From Bacteroidota bacterium (GTDB taxonomy: Bacteria > Bacteroidota > Bacteroidia > Chitinophagales > Chitinophagaceae), in contig JABDAN010000003.1 in assembly GCA_013289175.1 (NCBI GenBank), forward strand, positions 45,057-109,056: a stretch of DNA of 64,000 nucleotides, read 5' to 3'. Below, in pieces: positions 25,003 through 34,400 of the stretch. The position numbers and the translations under genes are program-made. The notes beneath the pieces are model-generated. The model did not search any database and was not told the origin of the DNA. It saw nothing but the letters and a program-made list of their open reading frames with translations. The first letter of the stretch is position 1; the number at the start of each line of letters is the position of its first letter.

Positions 25003-26235
25003 TTGAACGTTTCCCGATTTATTGCACGTCGCATAGCATTTAACAGCGAACACTCCTATTCCCGGTTTATCATACGGCTGGCCATAGCAGCCGCCGCAAT
25101 CAGTGTGATGGCGATGATCCTTACGATTGCTTTTACTCAAGGTTTTCAATCAGCCATCTCCTCTAAAATGTACGGGTTTTCGGGTCATATCCGGGTACAA
25201 CGTTACGAGGCAGGACAGACAGAAATTTCTGAAGAACAACCCGTACCGTTGAATGATACCGTGTTACGGGTTATCAGGCAGGACCCCTCCGTCGAATCTG
25301 TTCACGCCTATGCCACCAAGGATGCCATCCTCAAAGGCCCGGAAAGTTTTGAAGGATTGAAATTAAAGGGCGTCGAGCCAACCTATTCATTTGTCCATAT
25401 GAAGGACTATTTAAAGTCGGGTCGATGGATTCAATTTCCAGACAGCGGGTATAGCAATGAGATCAATTTATCTGCTTATACGGCCAATCAGTTGAAATTA
25501 AAAACCGGTGATAAACTATTTATTTATTTCATTCAAACCGATGGCAGCAGAAGGGTGCGCCCCATGGTGGTGGCTGGTATTTTTAAAACGGGTATAGAGA
25601 ACTATGACCGCATGAATGCCCTGGTGGATATCCGGCTTATCCAGCGACTTAACAATTGGAACGCGAAGGAAATCGGCGGTTACGAAATATTTATCAAAGA
25701 TTACCAGAATGCCGATTCGGTCAGCAATCGCATTTTCGAAAAATTGCCTTCCAAATGGAACAGCCGGTCTATCAAAGAAATATATGGAAACATTTTTGAC
25801 TGGCTCAACCTGATGAATAATACGATCGTGATCGTGATCGTCATCATGATCCTGGTTGCCATATTAAACCTGGTTACCTGTCTGATTATTTTATTGCTTG
25901 AAAGAACCCATATGATCGGCATTTTGAAATCCTTCGGTGCCTACAACAAAAACATTCAACAGGTATTTCTTTACCATGGTGCGCTGATAACCTTTGGAGG
26001 AATATTGATTGGAAATTTATTGGGTCTCCTGGTCTACTGGCTTCAAGACCATTATGGGATTATCACCTTGCCGGAAGACACTTATTTTATCGCAACAGCC
26101 GTAGTTAAAATAAGCTGGTTGGAGGTGTGTTGGATAAACCTGGGCACCTTTGTGGTTTGTTTTTCCGTCTTACTGTTGCCCAGTTTTTATATCGTTCGCC
26201 GGTTGAGTCCCGTACGAGCTATCGGGTTTGATTAA
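25003..26235 (+). CDS. FtsX/LolE-like ABC transporter permease
   Basis: Inner-membrane permease of 410 residues. Layout: one N-terminal membrane segment (about 22-45, IRLAIAAAAISVMAMILTIAF), a large MacB-like periplasmic domain (about 50-265), then three membrane segments (about 280-305, 325-350 and 380-400) with the cytoplasmic signature MIGILKSFGAYNKNIQQ. This is the FtsX-like architecture of lipoprotein-release (LolC/LolE) permeases; no ATPase gene is adjacent. The TTG at 25003 (starting MNVSRFIARRIAF) is preferred because the TTG at 24982 lies inside the predicted -7 promoter element and family proteins begin at this point. It converges with the TrmH-type gene, overlapping by 17 bases. 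Confidence 0.88.
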   Translation: MNVSRFIARRIAFNSEHSYSRFIIRLAIAAAAISVMAMILTIAFTQGFQSAISSKMYGFSGHIRVQRYEAGQTEISEEQPVPLNDTVLRVIRQDPSVESVHAYATKDAILKGPESFEGLKLKGVEPTYSFVHMKDYLKSGRWIQFPDSGYSNEINLSAYTANQLKLKTGDKLFIYFIQTDGSRRVRPMVVAGIFKTGIENYDRMNALVDIRLIQRLNNWNAKEIGGYEIFIKDYQNADSVSNRIFEKLPSKWNSRSIKEIYGNIFDWLNLMNNTIVIVIVIMILVAILNLVTCLIILLLERTHMIGILKSFGAYNKNIQQVFLYHGALITFGGILIGNLLGLLVYWLQDHYGIITLPEDTYFIATAVVKISWLEVCWINLGTFVVCFSVLLLPSFYIVRRLSPVRAIGFD

Positions 26236-26974
26236 GGACTTCAATTTGGGATAGAAAGATGCCGGTCGCTACAGCGGCATTCAGGGATTCGGCTCCCCCT
26301 TTGCCCGGAATACGGAAACGTTTGACAGCAAGCCGCTCCAGATGCTGACTGACTCCACGGGACTCATTTCCAATCAGCAAAAAGGCTTTTGATAAATGAA
26401 TTTTACCCTGCAGATCCTCTCCGTCTAACGTCGTTGCATATAGTGGGATATCCGGGTGGGCAACGATATATTCCTGCAAATCCGTATAGATTAGTTCTAC
26501 TCTGACGATGCTTCCCATCGCCGATTGCACTACTTTGGGACCGAATACATCGGTGGTGTTTGCGCTGCACACGATCTTTTGGACCCCAAACCAGTCTGCC
26601 GTTCTTAAAATAGTACCCAGATTACCGGGATCCTGAATGGTATCGAGCAAAAGGGTAACACCCGCAGGAATGGGCGAGGCGGGGAAAACCGGTTTTGTAA
26701 AAACTGCCAGCACCTGGTTGGGAGTTGGATGAAATGAAATTCTCTCCAACTGCTTTTCGTCGGTTTTGACAAACATGGCTGGATCAGAAGAAGCATATTG
26801 CATGTTTTCACTCAACCAGCCTTCTGTTGCAAAACAGTGTACCAGCTTGACTTTATCGGATTGCATTAGCTCCGAAACGATCTTCGGACCTTCTGCAACA
26901 AAGACGCCTTCTGCATCGCGAAATTTTTTATGGCCTAAACTTTGGATATATTTGACCTGCGATTTTACAAGCAT
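26219..26974 (-). CDS. TrmH/SpoU family RNA 2'-O-methyltransferase
   Basis: A 251-residue SAM-dependent methyltransferase of the SPOUT class, likely acting on rRNA or tRNA ribose. An N-terminal substrate-binding domain (about 1-95, with SLGHKKFRDAEGVFVAEGPK) is followed by the knotted catalytic domain with motif 1 LLDTIQDPGNLGTILRTADWFG, motif 2 LLIGNESRGVSQ and motif 3 IPGKGGAESLNAAVATGIFL. Substrate position cannot be told. It is divergent from tamL with only 20 bases between start codons. Confidence 0.92.
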   Translation of the reverse strand: MLVKSQVKYIQSLGHKKFRDAEGVFVAEGPKIVSELMQSDKVKLVHCFATEGWLSENMQYASSDPAMFVKTDEKQLERISFHPTPNQVLAVFTKPVFPASPIPAGVTLLLDTIQDPGNLGTILRTADWFGVQKIVCSANTTDVFGPKVVQSAMGSIVRVELIYTDLQEYIVAHPDIPLYATTLDGEDLQGKIHLSKAFLLIGNESRGVSQHLERLAVKRFRIPGKGGAESLNAAVATGIFLSQIEVLNQTR

Positions 26975-26994
26975 GGATTCCGCGTTTTAATAAT

Positions 26995-29430
26995 ATGTCA
27001 TATTGCCGGCAAGTTACATCACTGATCAGACCTGCAATCGTTCCGGCGGTTCTCATTTTTGCCCTCTTTTCATGCCGGGTTCCGGTAGACTTCCCAAGAG
27101 GAAAACCCTTTGTTTTCAAAACTTCTGTTCAGGTCAATGGCGACATGAAATCGGTACAGAAACAGGACCTCACCCAAAACCTGGAAAACCAGATTGATGA
27201 TAGTCTCCAGGCAAAAACCATCACCGCTTTTAACTGGCCATGGAAAGGTCATGTTATTTATAAAAAGCTGGAAAATCCGCCTGTGTATGATTCCATGAGC
27301 CTCAGTCGCTCCTTAACTTTTATGAACGCACTCATGTATGCGAATGGATACTATGCCCCTGTCATAAAAGATACAGTGATTTACAAAACCGTTCATCCCG
27401 GAAAAATTATAAAAAGCGGAAAACTCAAAGGACAAAGCCGAGAAGAACAAAGAGTGTATGTGAAATTTGACGTGACACCGGGCAGACAGTTGGTTTTTGA
27501 CTCTGTTGGTTTCCGTCTTTATACACCGGAATTGCAATCCATTACCATGGAATCCAGGCCACAGTCCCTAATCAAGGTCGGACAGCCTTATTCAAGAACC
27601 ATCCTGAACAACGAAATCTCGCGCCTGGTAGATAGTTTTCGAAACAACGGATACTTTCGTTTTTCCAGGGAAGATTTGTATATAGAGCAGGATACCGTTT
27701 TCGCCGCGCTCATCGATCCATCCCTGGATCCCATTGAGCAGGCAGAGCTGCTGGAAAAATTTAAGCAGCGTAAAGAAAATCCTACCATCACCATCATTGT
27801 CAAACAAAGACCGGTTCGTGATTCGACGCACTTAAGAAAATTTTATATCGGCGATGTCACTGTTTACCCCGATCTGCCCGTAGGAGAAGATACCATTCCT
27901 GTCCATACCGACACGGTGATCATCAACAAAGTAAAATATATCAGCCGAACCGATAAATTTAAACTTTCCTTTATCTCAGACAATATCTATATGTATCCGG
28001 GCGGATTGTATAGACAGCAGGATTATTTCAGGACAGCAAACCGGCTCAGCCAGTTCTCAGCCTGGGAATACAACAATATCGAATTTCAGCGATCGCCCCT
28101 CAATGACAGTCTGCTCGACCTGACCCTTCATATGTATCCCGCCAAAAAGCAAAAACTTTCCCTGGCCCTGGAAACCAGTTACAATACCAACAGTGGAATC
28201 ATTACCACGGGAAATCTTTTTGGAACCAGCTTGGTCCTTGGATTACAAAACCGGAATGCCTACCGGCAATCGATCCTGACAAACACCAATCTAACGGGCG
28301 GGATCGAACTGGGAACCAACGGCTTAATTCAGACTGTTCTAACCAGTGCATCCCATACCATTGCCATTCCCCATATCATCCATATCATCCCCTTTCTGAA
28401 TTTCCCCGCCAATTTGGAAGAGAAAGGATACCATACACAAACCCTGATCAATGTGAATGCCGGATACGTTTACCGCTTTGACTTTTTCACCCAGGTAAAC
28501 GAAAACATTTCATTTGGTTATCAATGGTCAAAAATCGAGTTACATAAAGACAAGGACCTGACTTTTTCGGTTACCAAAAATTATTTATGGAAACCCATTA
28601 ACATTGAGAACTATTCTTATCCGGTGATTGAAGACAGTTTTAAAACACTTCTTCAGGAAAATCCGCCCCTGCAGATTTCATTCAGGCCGGGTTTGGTTAT
28701 CGGACAACAATTCGCTTATAACCTTGTTCGGGCAAAGGGAAATAAGATCAATTATTTACTCTTGGATTTCGAGGAAAGCGGAGCCCTTCTCGGTTTTTTT
28801 AAAACCCTGGATAAAGGCGCCCTTTTGCGCTATATCCGTGCACAGGTAGAGTTCCGTCACACCATCGACTACGGCAAAAATCAAATGGCTTTCCGAGCTT
28901 ATGCCGGAGCGGGTTATGCTTATGGTCTGACGGATTCCGGATACGAGCATACCCTTCCATCTTTCAAAGCATTTTACGCGGGCGGTCCCAACAGCATGCG
29001 CGCCTGGCGGGTCCGCAATCTGGGTCTTGGATCTTCCAAATATTATACGGATTCGCTCAACAACCAGGACCTGCGATATGGTGACATGAAACTTGAATTC
29101 AACGCAGAATACCGCTTTCTGCTGGGCACCCTTTTCGGAATTAAATTCAGGTCGGCCCTGTTCACCGATATCGGTAATATTTGGAGCTGGCAACCGATCG
29201 ATACGTCATCCCTGGGCAAGGGCAGTAATTTTCAGTTCAGTACGTTTTACAAAGAATTGGCAGTAGGTGCCGGCACCGGTCTTCGAATAGATTTCAATTA
29301 TTTTTTGATCCGCTTTGACTGGTCGTACAAAATTCATGATCCCGAAGCATTGGAGGGATCAGAGTCCTGGTTTTACAAACTCAGCCTGGGAAGCGGCCAA
29401 CTCCAGCTCGGGCTCAATTATCCATTCTGA
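26995..29430 (+). CDS. tamL: Omp85-family outer-membrane lipoprotein, TamL-like
   Basis: An 811-residue outer-membrane assembly factor. The N-terminus has a signal with lipobox ALFSC (Cys27), which is the feature that separates TamL of Bacteroidota from the signal-peptidase I type TamA. POTRA-like domains fill about 35-370 (for example DVTPGRQLVFDSVGFRLYTPE and KFYIGDVTVYPDLPVGEDT). A C-terminal 16-strand-type barrel (about 380-811) contains the motif AYAGAGYAYGLTD, FYAGGPNSMRAWRVRNLG and the terminal LGLNYPF. Likely role: insertion of beta-barrel proteins together with TamB, whose gene is not adjacent. It converges on truB with a 17-base overlap. Confidence 0.87.
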   Translation: MSYCRQVTSLIRPAIVPAVLIFALFSCRVPVDFPRGKPFVFKTSVQVNGDMKSVQKQDLTQNLENQIDDSLQAKTITAFNWPWKGHVIYKKLENPPVYDSMSLSRSLTFMNALMYANGYYAPVIKDTVIYKTVHPGKIIKSGKLKGQSREEQRVYVKFDVTPGRQLVFDSVGFRLYTPELQSITMESRPQSLIKVGQPYSRTILNNEISRLVDSFRNNGYFRFSREDLYIEQDTVFAALIDPSLDPIEQAELLEKFKQRKENPTITIIVKQRPVRDSTHLRKFYIGDVTVYPDLPVGEDTIPVHTDTVIINKVKYISRTDKFKLSFISDNIYMYPGGLYRQQDYFRTANRLSQFSAWEYNNIEFQRSPLNDSLLDLTLHMYPAKKQKLSLALETSYNTNSGIITTGNLFGTSLVLGLQNRNAYRQSILTNTNLTGGIELGTNGLIQTVLTSASHTIAIPHIIHIIPFLNFPANLEEKGYHTQTLINVNAGYVYRFDFFTQVNENISFGYQWSKIELHKDKDLTFSVTKNYLWKPINIENYSYPVIEDSFKTLLQENPPLQISFRPGLVIGQQFAYNLVRAKGNKINYLLLDFEESGALLGFFKTLDKGALLRYIRAQVEFRHTIDYGKNQMAFRAYAGAGYAYGLTDSGYEHTLPSFKAFYAGGPNSMRAWRVRNLGLGSSKYYTDSLNNQDLRYGDMKLEFNAEYRFLLGTLFGIKFRSALFTDIGNIWSWQPIDTSSLGKGSNFQFSTFYKELAVGAGTGLRIDFNYFLIRFDWSYKIHDPEALEGSESWFYKLSLGSGQLQLGLNYPF

Positions 29431-30091
29431 TGGCCAAAGGTTTTTCAGGATCAATGGCATCTTCTAAAAGATATTCCCCAATCCTGGTTCTGCAAAGAGC
29501 ACTAAGAAAAGCTCCACAACCCAGCGCCTGTCCAACATCATGCGCCAGACTGCGAATATAGGTACCCGTTGAACAGACTACCCGGAAACGAACAACCGGC
29601 AGTTCCTGAATGGTCATCTCAAATTCCCGTATCGTTATTTTTCTTCCTTCCAGCGCCACAGCCCTTCCCTGCCTGGCCAGATCGTAAGAACGTTCACCAT
29701 TTTTCTTGATGGCCGAGTATACAGGTGGTACCTGGATAATTTCTCCTATGAACCGCCGGCAAACGGTGTCCAGCTCTTCTTTCGTCACCTGCCGATATTC
29801 CTTGGTATTTTCCCTTTCCGTTTCCAGATCGAATGAAGGTGTCGTCGCTCCCAGGGTGAATGTGCCTGTATATTCCTTTTCCTGGGACATGTACTCATTT
29901 ATTTTTTTTGTAAACTTTCCGGTACAAAGAATCAGAAGTCCTGTTGCCAGCGGATCCAGGGTGCCGGCATGGCCCACTTTAACATGTACTTGGTTTCGTA
30001 TTTTTTTTACGACGTCCGCCGAAGTCCATAAAAGTGGTTTATTGACCAGAATCATGCGTCCTTCTTCAAATGAATTCACCATGGGCAACAT
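29414..30091 (-). CDS. truB: tRNA pseudouridine(55) synthase
   Basis: Isomerises U55 in the T-arm of tRNAs. The 225-residue protein is the short bacterial form without a full PUA domain. The catalytic Asp46 lies in GHAGTLDPLATGLL; also visible are the N-terminal VNKPLLWTSADVV and YDLARQGRAV near residue 133, and STGTYIRSLAHDVGQALGCGAFL near 175. It follows the DUF58 gene by seven bases and so may be transcribed with the MoxR cluster. Confidence 0.96.
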   Translation of the reverse strand: MLPMVNSFEEGRMILVNKPLLWTSADVVKKIRNQVHVKVGHAGTLDPLATGLLILCTGKFTKKINEYMSQEKEYTGTFTLGATTPSFDLETERENTKEYRQVTKEELDTVCRRFIGEIIQVPPVYSAIKKNGERSYDLARQGRAVALEGRKITIREFEMTIQELPVVRFRVVCSTGTYIRSLAHDVGQALGCGAFLSALCRTRIGEYLLEDAIDPEKPLAIRMDN

Positions 30092-30098
30092 ATCAATT

Positions 30099-31445
30099 TT
30101 AAATTTCTCGCCGGGCCTTAATCTCCAGGTACTTGTTAACGGTATCCACGGTTAACTTTTCCGGTGCGGTCAGTAAGGCAGCAATTCCATATTGTTGCAA
30201 TTCTTTAACGATCAGTTTCTTTTCCAACATGAATTTTTCCGCGATTACTTTCTCATAGAGCCTTTCTATATTGTCGGCTTCTCCGGAAGCAAGTTGTTCC
30301 AAAGCAGTATTTTCAAAAAAAACAACCAACAAAAGGTGTTTCCTGGAAATATTGCGCAGATAGGGTAATTGCCTGCTCAATGCAGCCAGCGATTCAAAAT
30401 TAGTAAAAAGGATCAGCAGGCTTCTTTGCGTGATACGCGTCTTAACAAGTTTGTGTAAGAAAGCAAAATCAGATTCCAGAAACCTCGTTTGCAAATTATA
30501 CAGGGTGTTCACCAGGGATGTCATCTGGGTCGCCCGGTGACTGGCTGGTAAAAAATCTCCCGCTTTGTCTGCGAAACTGATGAGCCCCGCCCGGTCTTGC
30601 CGGGAAATGGCTATGGAACTCATGGCCAGGGTCGCATTGACCGCATAATCTAGCAAACTAATGCCCTCAAAGGCCATTTTCATGGTCCTTCCCTTGTCAA
30701 TGATACAATATACCTGCTGGCTTTTTTCGTCCGTATAATTGTTGACCATCAACTGTCCACCGGTTCTGCCTGTAGCCTTCCAGTTTATGCTCCTGATATC
30801 ATCTCCGGAGACAAATTCTCTTATTTGTTCAAATTCCAGGCTGTGGCCCGTCTTTCTTACTTGTTTATATCCAATATTTCCGGGATCGCTGATGTGGGTT
30901 TTAAATTCCAGTTGTCGCAGCAGCATAAAACCAGGATATACTTTAGCGGATTCTTGGGCAGCAAATGTTTTTCGGCGGTGTAGCAACCGAAGGGGCGACT
31001 TCATAAACAATTGCATGTTACCAAAAATAAATTCACCCCGTTCTTTGGGCCGAAACTTATAATCCAGGATCTTTTTTTCACCTGGCTCCAACCGGAATTT
31101 ATATTTGAAATCTCTTATCTGCCAGTATTCCGGAAATTCGTCGATCAGCTCGAAGTAAACTCGAAACGGGAAGTGATTTTCAATTTGCCATTGCAGCGTA
31201 TTTTCATCACCATTGCTCAGGCGTTCTGGTAAAACGCGTTCGAGTGTCGCCGGATTTTGCCTGATAAATAAAATTCCAAAATCCAGGATTATTAGGAAGA
31301 TGAAAACGAGGAAAGCAAATAGGGCAGCCTGATAAAGCGGGGCGATACCATAGGATAGGACGAATAAAAAAATGATACCAGCTGAAATACGGTAAAACCA
31401 TTTTCCAAAAAACAATGACCGGTATAACAATTTCAAGCTTTTCAT
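30099..31445 (-). CDS. DUF58 domain protein (MoxR-associated, vWA-like)
   Basis: A 448-residue protein starting at ATG 31445 (MKSLKLLYRSLFFGKWFY), one base after the MoxR stop; an upstream in-frame start would overlap moxR and does not look like family. Two membrane segments (about 20-60) precede an extracytoplasmic beta domain and the DUF58 signature RSINWKATGRTGGQLMVNNY near residue 210, which leads into a von Willebrand A-like fold with YCIIDKGRTM. DUF58 proteins regularly accompany MoxR ATPases, which are thought to act as chaperones in their maturation. Precise function is unknown. Confidence 0.9.
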   Translation of the reverse strand: MKSLKLLYRSLFFGKWFYRISAGIIFLFVLSYGIAPLYQAALFAFLVFIFLIILDFGILFIRQNPATLERVLPERLSNGDENTLQWQIENHFPFRVYFELIDEFPEYWQIRDFKYKFRLEPGEKKILDYKFRPKERGEFIFGNMQLFMKSPLRLLHRRKTFAAQESAKVYPGFMLLRQLEFKTHISDPGNIGYKQVRKTGHSLEFEQIREFVSGDDIRSINWKATGRTGGQLMVNNYTDEKSQQVYCIIDKGRTMKMAFEGISLLDYAVNATLAMSSIAISRQDRAGLISFADKAGDFLPASHRATQMTSLVNTLYNLQTRFLESDFAFLHKLVKTRITQRSLLILFTNFESLAALSRQLPYLRNISRKHLLLVVFFENTALEQLASGEADNIERLYEKVIAEKFMLEKKLIVKELQQYGIAALLTAPEKLTVDTVNKYLEIKARREI

Positions 31446-31446
31446 A

Positions 31447-32424
31447 TTATCTCGGTATTTCCGAGGACTGAATGATTTGATTGATGACATCATCTGTGGT
31501 ACCACCTTCCATTTCCTTTTCGGGAGATAAAACCAAGCGGTGACGCAGGACAGGGGGTATTACATACAGGATGTCGTCCGGCAGAACAAAGTCACGGCCT
31601 TTCATGGCCGCAATCGCTTTGGATGCCTGCAAGATGCCGATGGAAGCCCGGGGTGAGGCGCCCAGATAAATAGACTTGTGTTGTCTGGTAGAGGCCACGA
31701 CAGTGACAATATATCGAATCAGTTTTTCTTCTACGTGAATGGAAGCCACTAGCCGTCGAAGGTTGTCGATAACCAATGCATTCATGACCGGCTTTACAAG
31801 GTCCCCCATCAGTGAGCCCAGATGCTGGTGATGTTTCATCACGACAACTACTTCATCTTCGGCATTGGGATAGTCGACTTTTATTTTGAAGAGAAACCGA
31901 TCCAACTGCGCTTCAGGGAGGTGGTAGGTCCCCTCCTGCTCGATGGGATTTTGGGTAGCAATGACCAGGAAGGGCTGTTGCATCTTCATGGTTTGGCCAT
32001 CCACCGTGATCTGCCTTTCTTCCATCACCTCAAAGAGCGCTGCCTGCGTTTTGGCGGGTGCACGGTTTATTTCGTCAATGAGCACTATGTTGCTAAAAAT
32101 GGGCCCGGGGCGGAACTGAAACAACATTTCCCGGGGATTAAATATCGATGACCCGATCACATCTCCAGGCATCAGATCGGGTGTAAACTGAATCCTGGAA
32201 AAACCCACATCAATGGACCGGCTAAGCAGTTTGGCAGTAAGTGTTTTGGCCACTCCCGGTACGCCTTCAATGAGGATGTGGCCATCGGCCAGAATGCCGG
32301 CGATCAGCAGCTCAATCATCTGGTTTTGTCCAACAATTACTTTACCGATTTCTGTCTTTAGTTTTTCCAAAACTTCACTGAATTCCGTTAATGGGGTTCT
32401 TTCGCCGAATAAATTTTCTTCCAT
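31447..32424 (-). CDS. MoxR family AAA+ ATPase
   Basis: A 325-residue AAA+ ATPase. Walker A is GVPGVAKT (residues 54-61), Walker B VLIDEI (114-119) followed by NRAPAKTQAALFEVMEERQ, sensor 1 is VIATQNPIEQEGTYHLPEAQLDRF, and the C-terminal lid includes GASPRASIGIL. MoxR proteins act as co-chaperones for assembling vWA or metal-containing complexes. It lies between DUF4350 (four-base gap) and DUF58 (one-base gap) in a cluster seen in many Bacteroidota. Confidence 0.96.
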   Translation of the reverse strand: MEENLFGERTPLTEFSEVLEKLKTEIGKVIVGQNQMIELLIAGILADGHILIEGVPGVAKTLTAKLLSRSIDVGFSRIQFTPDLMPGDVIGSSIFNPREMLFQFRPGPIFSNIVLIDEINRAPAKTQAALFEVMEERQITVDGQTMKMQQPFLVIATQNPIEQEGTYHLPEAQLDRFLFKIKVDYPNAEDEVVVVMKHHQHLGSLMGDLVKPVMNALVIDNLRRLVASIHVEEKLIRYIVTVVASTRQHKSIYLGASPRASIGILQASKAIAAMKGRDFVLPDDILYVIPPVLRHRLVLSPEKEMEGGTTDDVINQIIQSSEIPR

Positions 32425-32428
32425 CTTT

Positions 32429-33607
32429 TTAATCCTGTTTGTTGAATTGATTGATTTGCTGGTGAAGATCCATTATTTCTGGATCAGATACATGGGGATT
32501 CATTCGTATTTCATGAATGGTATAGACCAAGTGTTGAATCTGGTTTATCGGTATTCCGGTCCGAAAAGCGAGTTTTTGAATGAATTCATCATTGAGCATG
32601 GACGTGGATAGATTATATGCCGATCGGACGTTTTCTAAAAATGCCGTGATCATTTTAATTGCTAGATTCTGATTATTTTTTTGCTGGAAATACAAACGAC
32701 CGACGGTTTTCACAAAATCAACCGATGCATTTTGCAAGGCGGGAATTTCAGTTATGGGCCTTTGCTTTCGTTTGGAATCCACCAAAAAAAGGATTCCGAA
32801 TAAAACCAAGGTAAGCCAGAATGCCCAGCGAAGCGACCGGTTGCTTTTGATAAAATGGAAAGCGGAAAAGTTGCCATTCTTCGAATACCGGAAATATTCC
32901 GACCATTCCACGACCTTGGACTTTGCCGGAAGGTTGGAAAGCGCCAAATCATAGTAAGATTTGTTCTCACGGTGGAGAAGAAAAAAATTGGTGAAAGCAA
33001 AGGGATTCAGGTGGAGGTAAATGGCGCCACCTTGAGGAAAGGGAATACGTATGAAATCCGGTTTGCCCTCGCTGTTCTTACCCAGGACCTCCGCAAAACC
33101 CGTATCAATCGCTTCGAAATATGAATCCATCCCATAACCGGGATATCCAAATTCATCATATTGACCGGACGCAGGATTCAGTATACTGCATTGAGCGCTG
33201 TCTTTGAAAGGGTCAAAAGAAACCGTCCATTTCAAGTGAAGCATTCCCGAGACAGAATCTCCTAACTCCTGACAAGAGATAAAAACCTGGTTTCCAAATG
33301 AAGCAAAGCGGATGAGGGCATTCATCTCGTCGGAATCCGCGTCAAATCTGCCGCTCACAACCATGAGCGTCCGAAGGGTATCATCGCTGCTTACATTTTG
33401 CAGCAATTGCGGGATATTGCGGCTGGTGCGAATGTCAGCATCCGGAAAAATCATGGGCAAATTGTCAAAAGCATATTTAGTACCGTAGGGAATTGGGTCC
33501 ATCCTCCACAGGGTGACTCTTTTGTTAAGGATTTTTTGATGGTTGCATGCGCATCCCAAGCAAGCCAAAACCAATATGAAAATGACTTGTCGCTTTGAAT
33601 TTTTCAA
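32429..33607 (-). CDS. DUF4350 domain membrane lipoprotein
   Basis: A 392-residue protein with a lipobox-like signal (ACLGCAC, Cys19 or Cys21). About 30-230 form the DUF4350 domain, which resembles a gated amidotransferase-like fold (WRMDPIPYGTKYAFDNLP, VVSGRFDADSDEMNALIRFASFGNQVFISC). One membrane segment follows near residue 275 (WAFWLTLVLFGILFLV), then a cytoplasmic helical tail. It overlaps the DUF4129 gene by four bases and precedes moxR by four. A role in the membrane complex served by MoxR is inferred from context only. Confidence 0.8.
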   Translation of the reverse strand: MKNSKRQVIFILVLACLGCACNHQKILNKRVTLWRMDPIPYGTKYAFDNLPMIFPDADIRTSRNIPQLLQNVSSDDTLRTLMVVSGRFDADSDEMNALIRFASFGNQVFISCQELGDSVSGMLHLKWTVSFDPFKDSAQCSILNPASGQYDEFGYPGYGMDSYFEAIDTGFAEVLGKNSEGKPDFIRIPFPQGGAIYLHLNPFAFTNFFLLHRENKSYYDLALSNLPAKSKVVEWSEYFRYSKNGNFSAFHFIKSNRSLRWAFWLTLVLFGILFLVDSKRKQRPITEIPALQNASVDFVKTVGRLYFQQKNNQNLAIKMITAFLENVRSAYNLSTSMLNDEFIQKLAFRTGIPINQIQHLVYTIHEIRMNPHVSDPEIMDLHQQINQFNKQD

Positions 33608-34392
33608 GAGGAAAGGGATTTTTGAAAATCTTCAAATTTGATCCTGAGCGACTGGTAGAGATCCGGCGAAGGCTTGAAATCACCATAATAAATATATTCG
33701 TACGCACGGGAGAGAAATCTGAATTCACCGCCTGCAGGCCGATCTCCAAACGCGAGTGCAATTTCTTGATTGGTGGATGAGTCCGGAATCAAAATCCCGG
33801 CTTTTCGGCCCATTTCCTGCAAAACCTTCAGATATAAAAACCGAACGGCCATCCGGTAATTACCTTCCTTTTGGTATAACTCGACGGCGGCTTCCAAATC
33901 GATCTCTTCTTCCTGGGACAGGGTGACAGGCTGCGAAAGTGGGTTCCTGCTTCTTCGGGAAAGCAATGTGAAATTATTTTCTTTTGCCAGTTGGAAAATA
34001 CCATATATCACCAGTGCCGCCATCATGCTCAAAAAAATCCATTGTATTACCCGGCCGTTCATCCAGCCTGTTGAGCTGGTTTTTTTGGGCGGATCCTTTT
34101 TCCAGTATTCAGGATCGTTGGCATAAGCATAGTCCGGATTGAGCCTGTAAGATCTGATCTGAACGCTGTCAACCTGCCTTGAAGGATTGTCTGAGCGACG
34201 ACCACTGTGGGAGGTTAACCGGTAAAGACTATAGGGGTTTATCTGCATGGTTTCGACCGAATCCCCCAGTGCTGATTTCAAGGAATCTTCTGCAGTGACG
34301 CGCTGGGTACTATCCTCTTGGTCTTGAGAACAGACTTTTTCGGCCGGTAGCTGAAATAAAAAAAGAAAAAGAAGAAAAAAGTATGGACGCAT
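33604..34392 (-). CDS. DUF4129 domain membrane protein
   Basis: A 262-residue protein starting at ATG 34392 (MRPYFFLLFLFLFQLPAEKVCS), a good signal peptide; the longer frame upstream overlaps SpoIIM and lacks one. A polar periplasmic stretch leads to one membrane segment near residue 145 (VIQWIFLSMMAALVIYGIFQLA) and a cytoplasmic DUF4129 domain with EAVELYQKEGNYRMAVRFLYL and FRFLSRAYEYIYYGDF at its C-terminus. The domain commonly occurs in MoxR clusters and in transglutaminase-like proteins. Function is unknown. Confidence 0.8.
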   Translation of the reverse strand: MRPYFFLLFLFLFQLPAEKVCSQDQEDSTQRVTAEDSLKSALGDSVETMQINPYSLYRLTSHSGRRSDNPSRQVDSVQIRSYRLNPDYAYANDPEYWKKDPPKKTSSTGWMNGRVIQWIFLSMMAALVIYGIFQLAKENNFTLLSRRSRNPLSQPVTLSQEEEIDLEAAVELYQKEGNYRMAVRFLYLKVLQEMGRKAGILIPDSSTNQEIALAFGDRPAGGEFRFLSRAYEYIYYGDFKPSPDLYQSLRIKFEDFQKSLSS

Positions 34393-34400
34393 GGGCGGTG

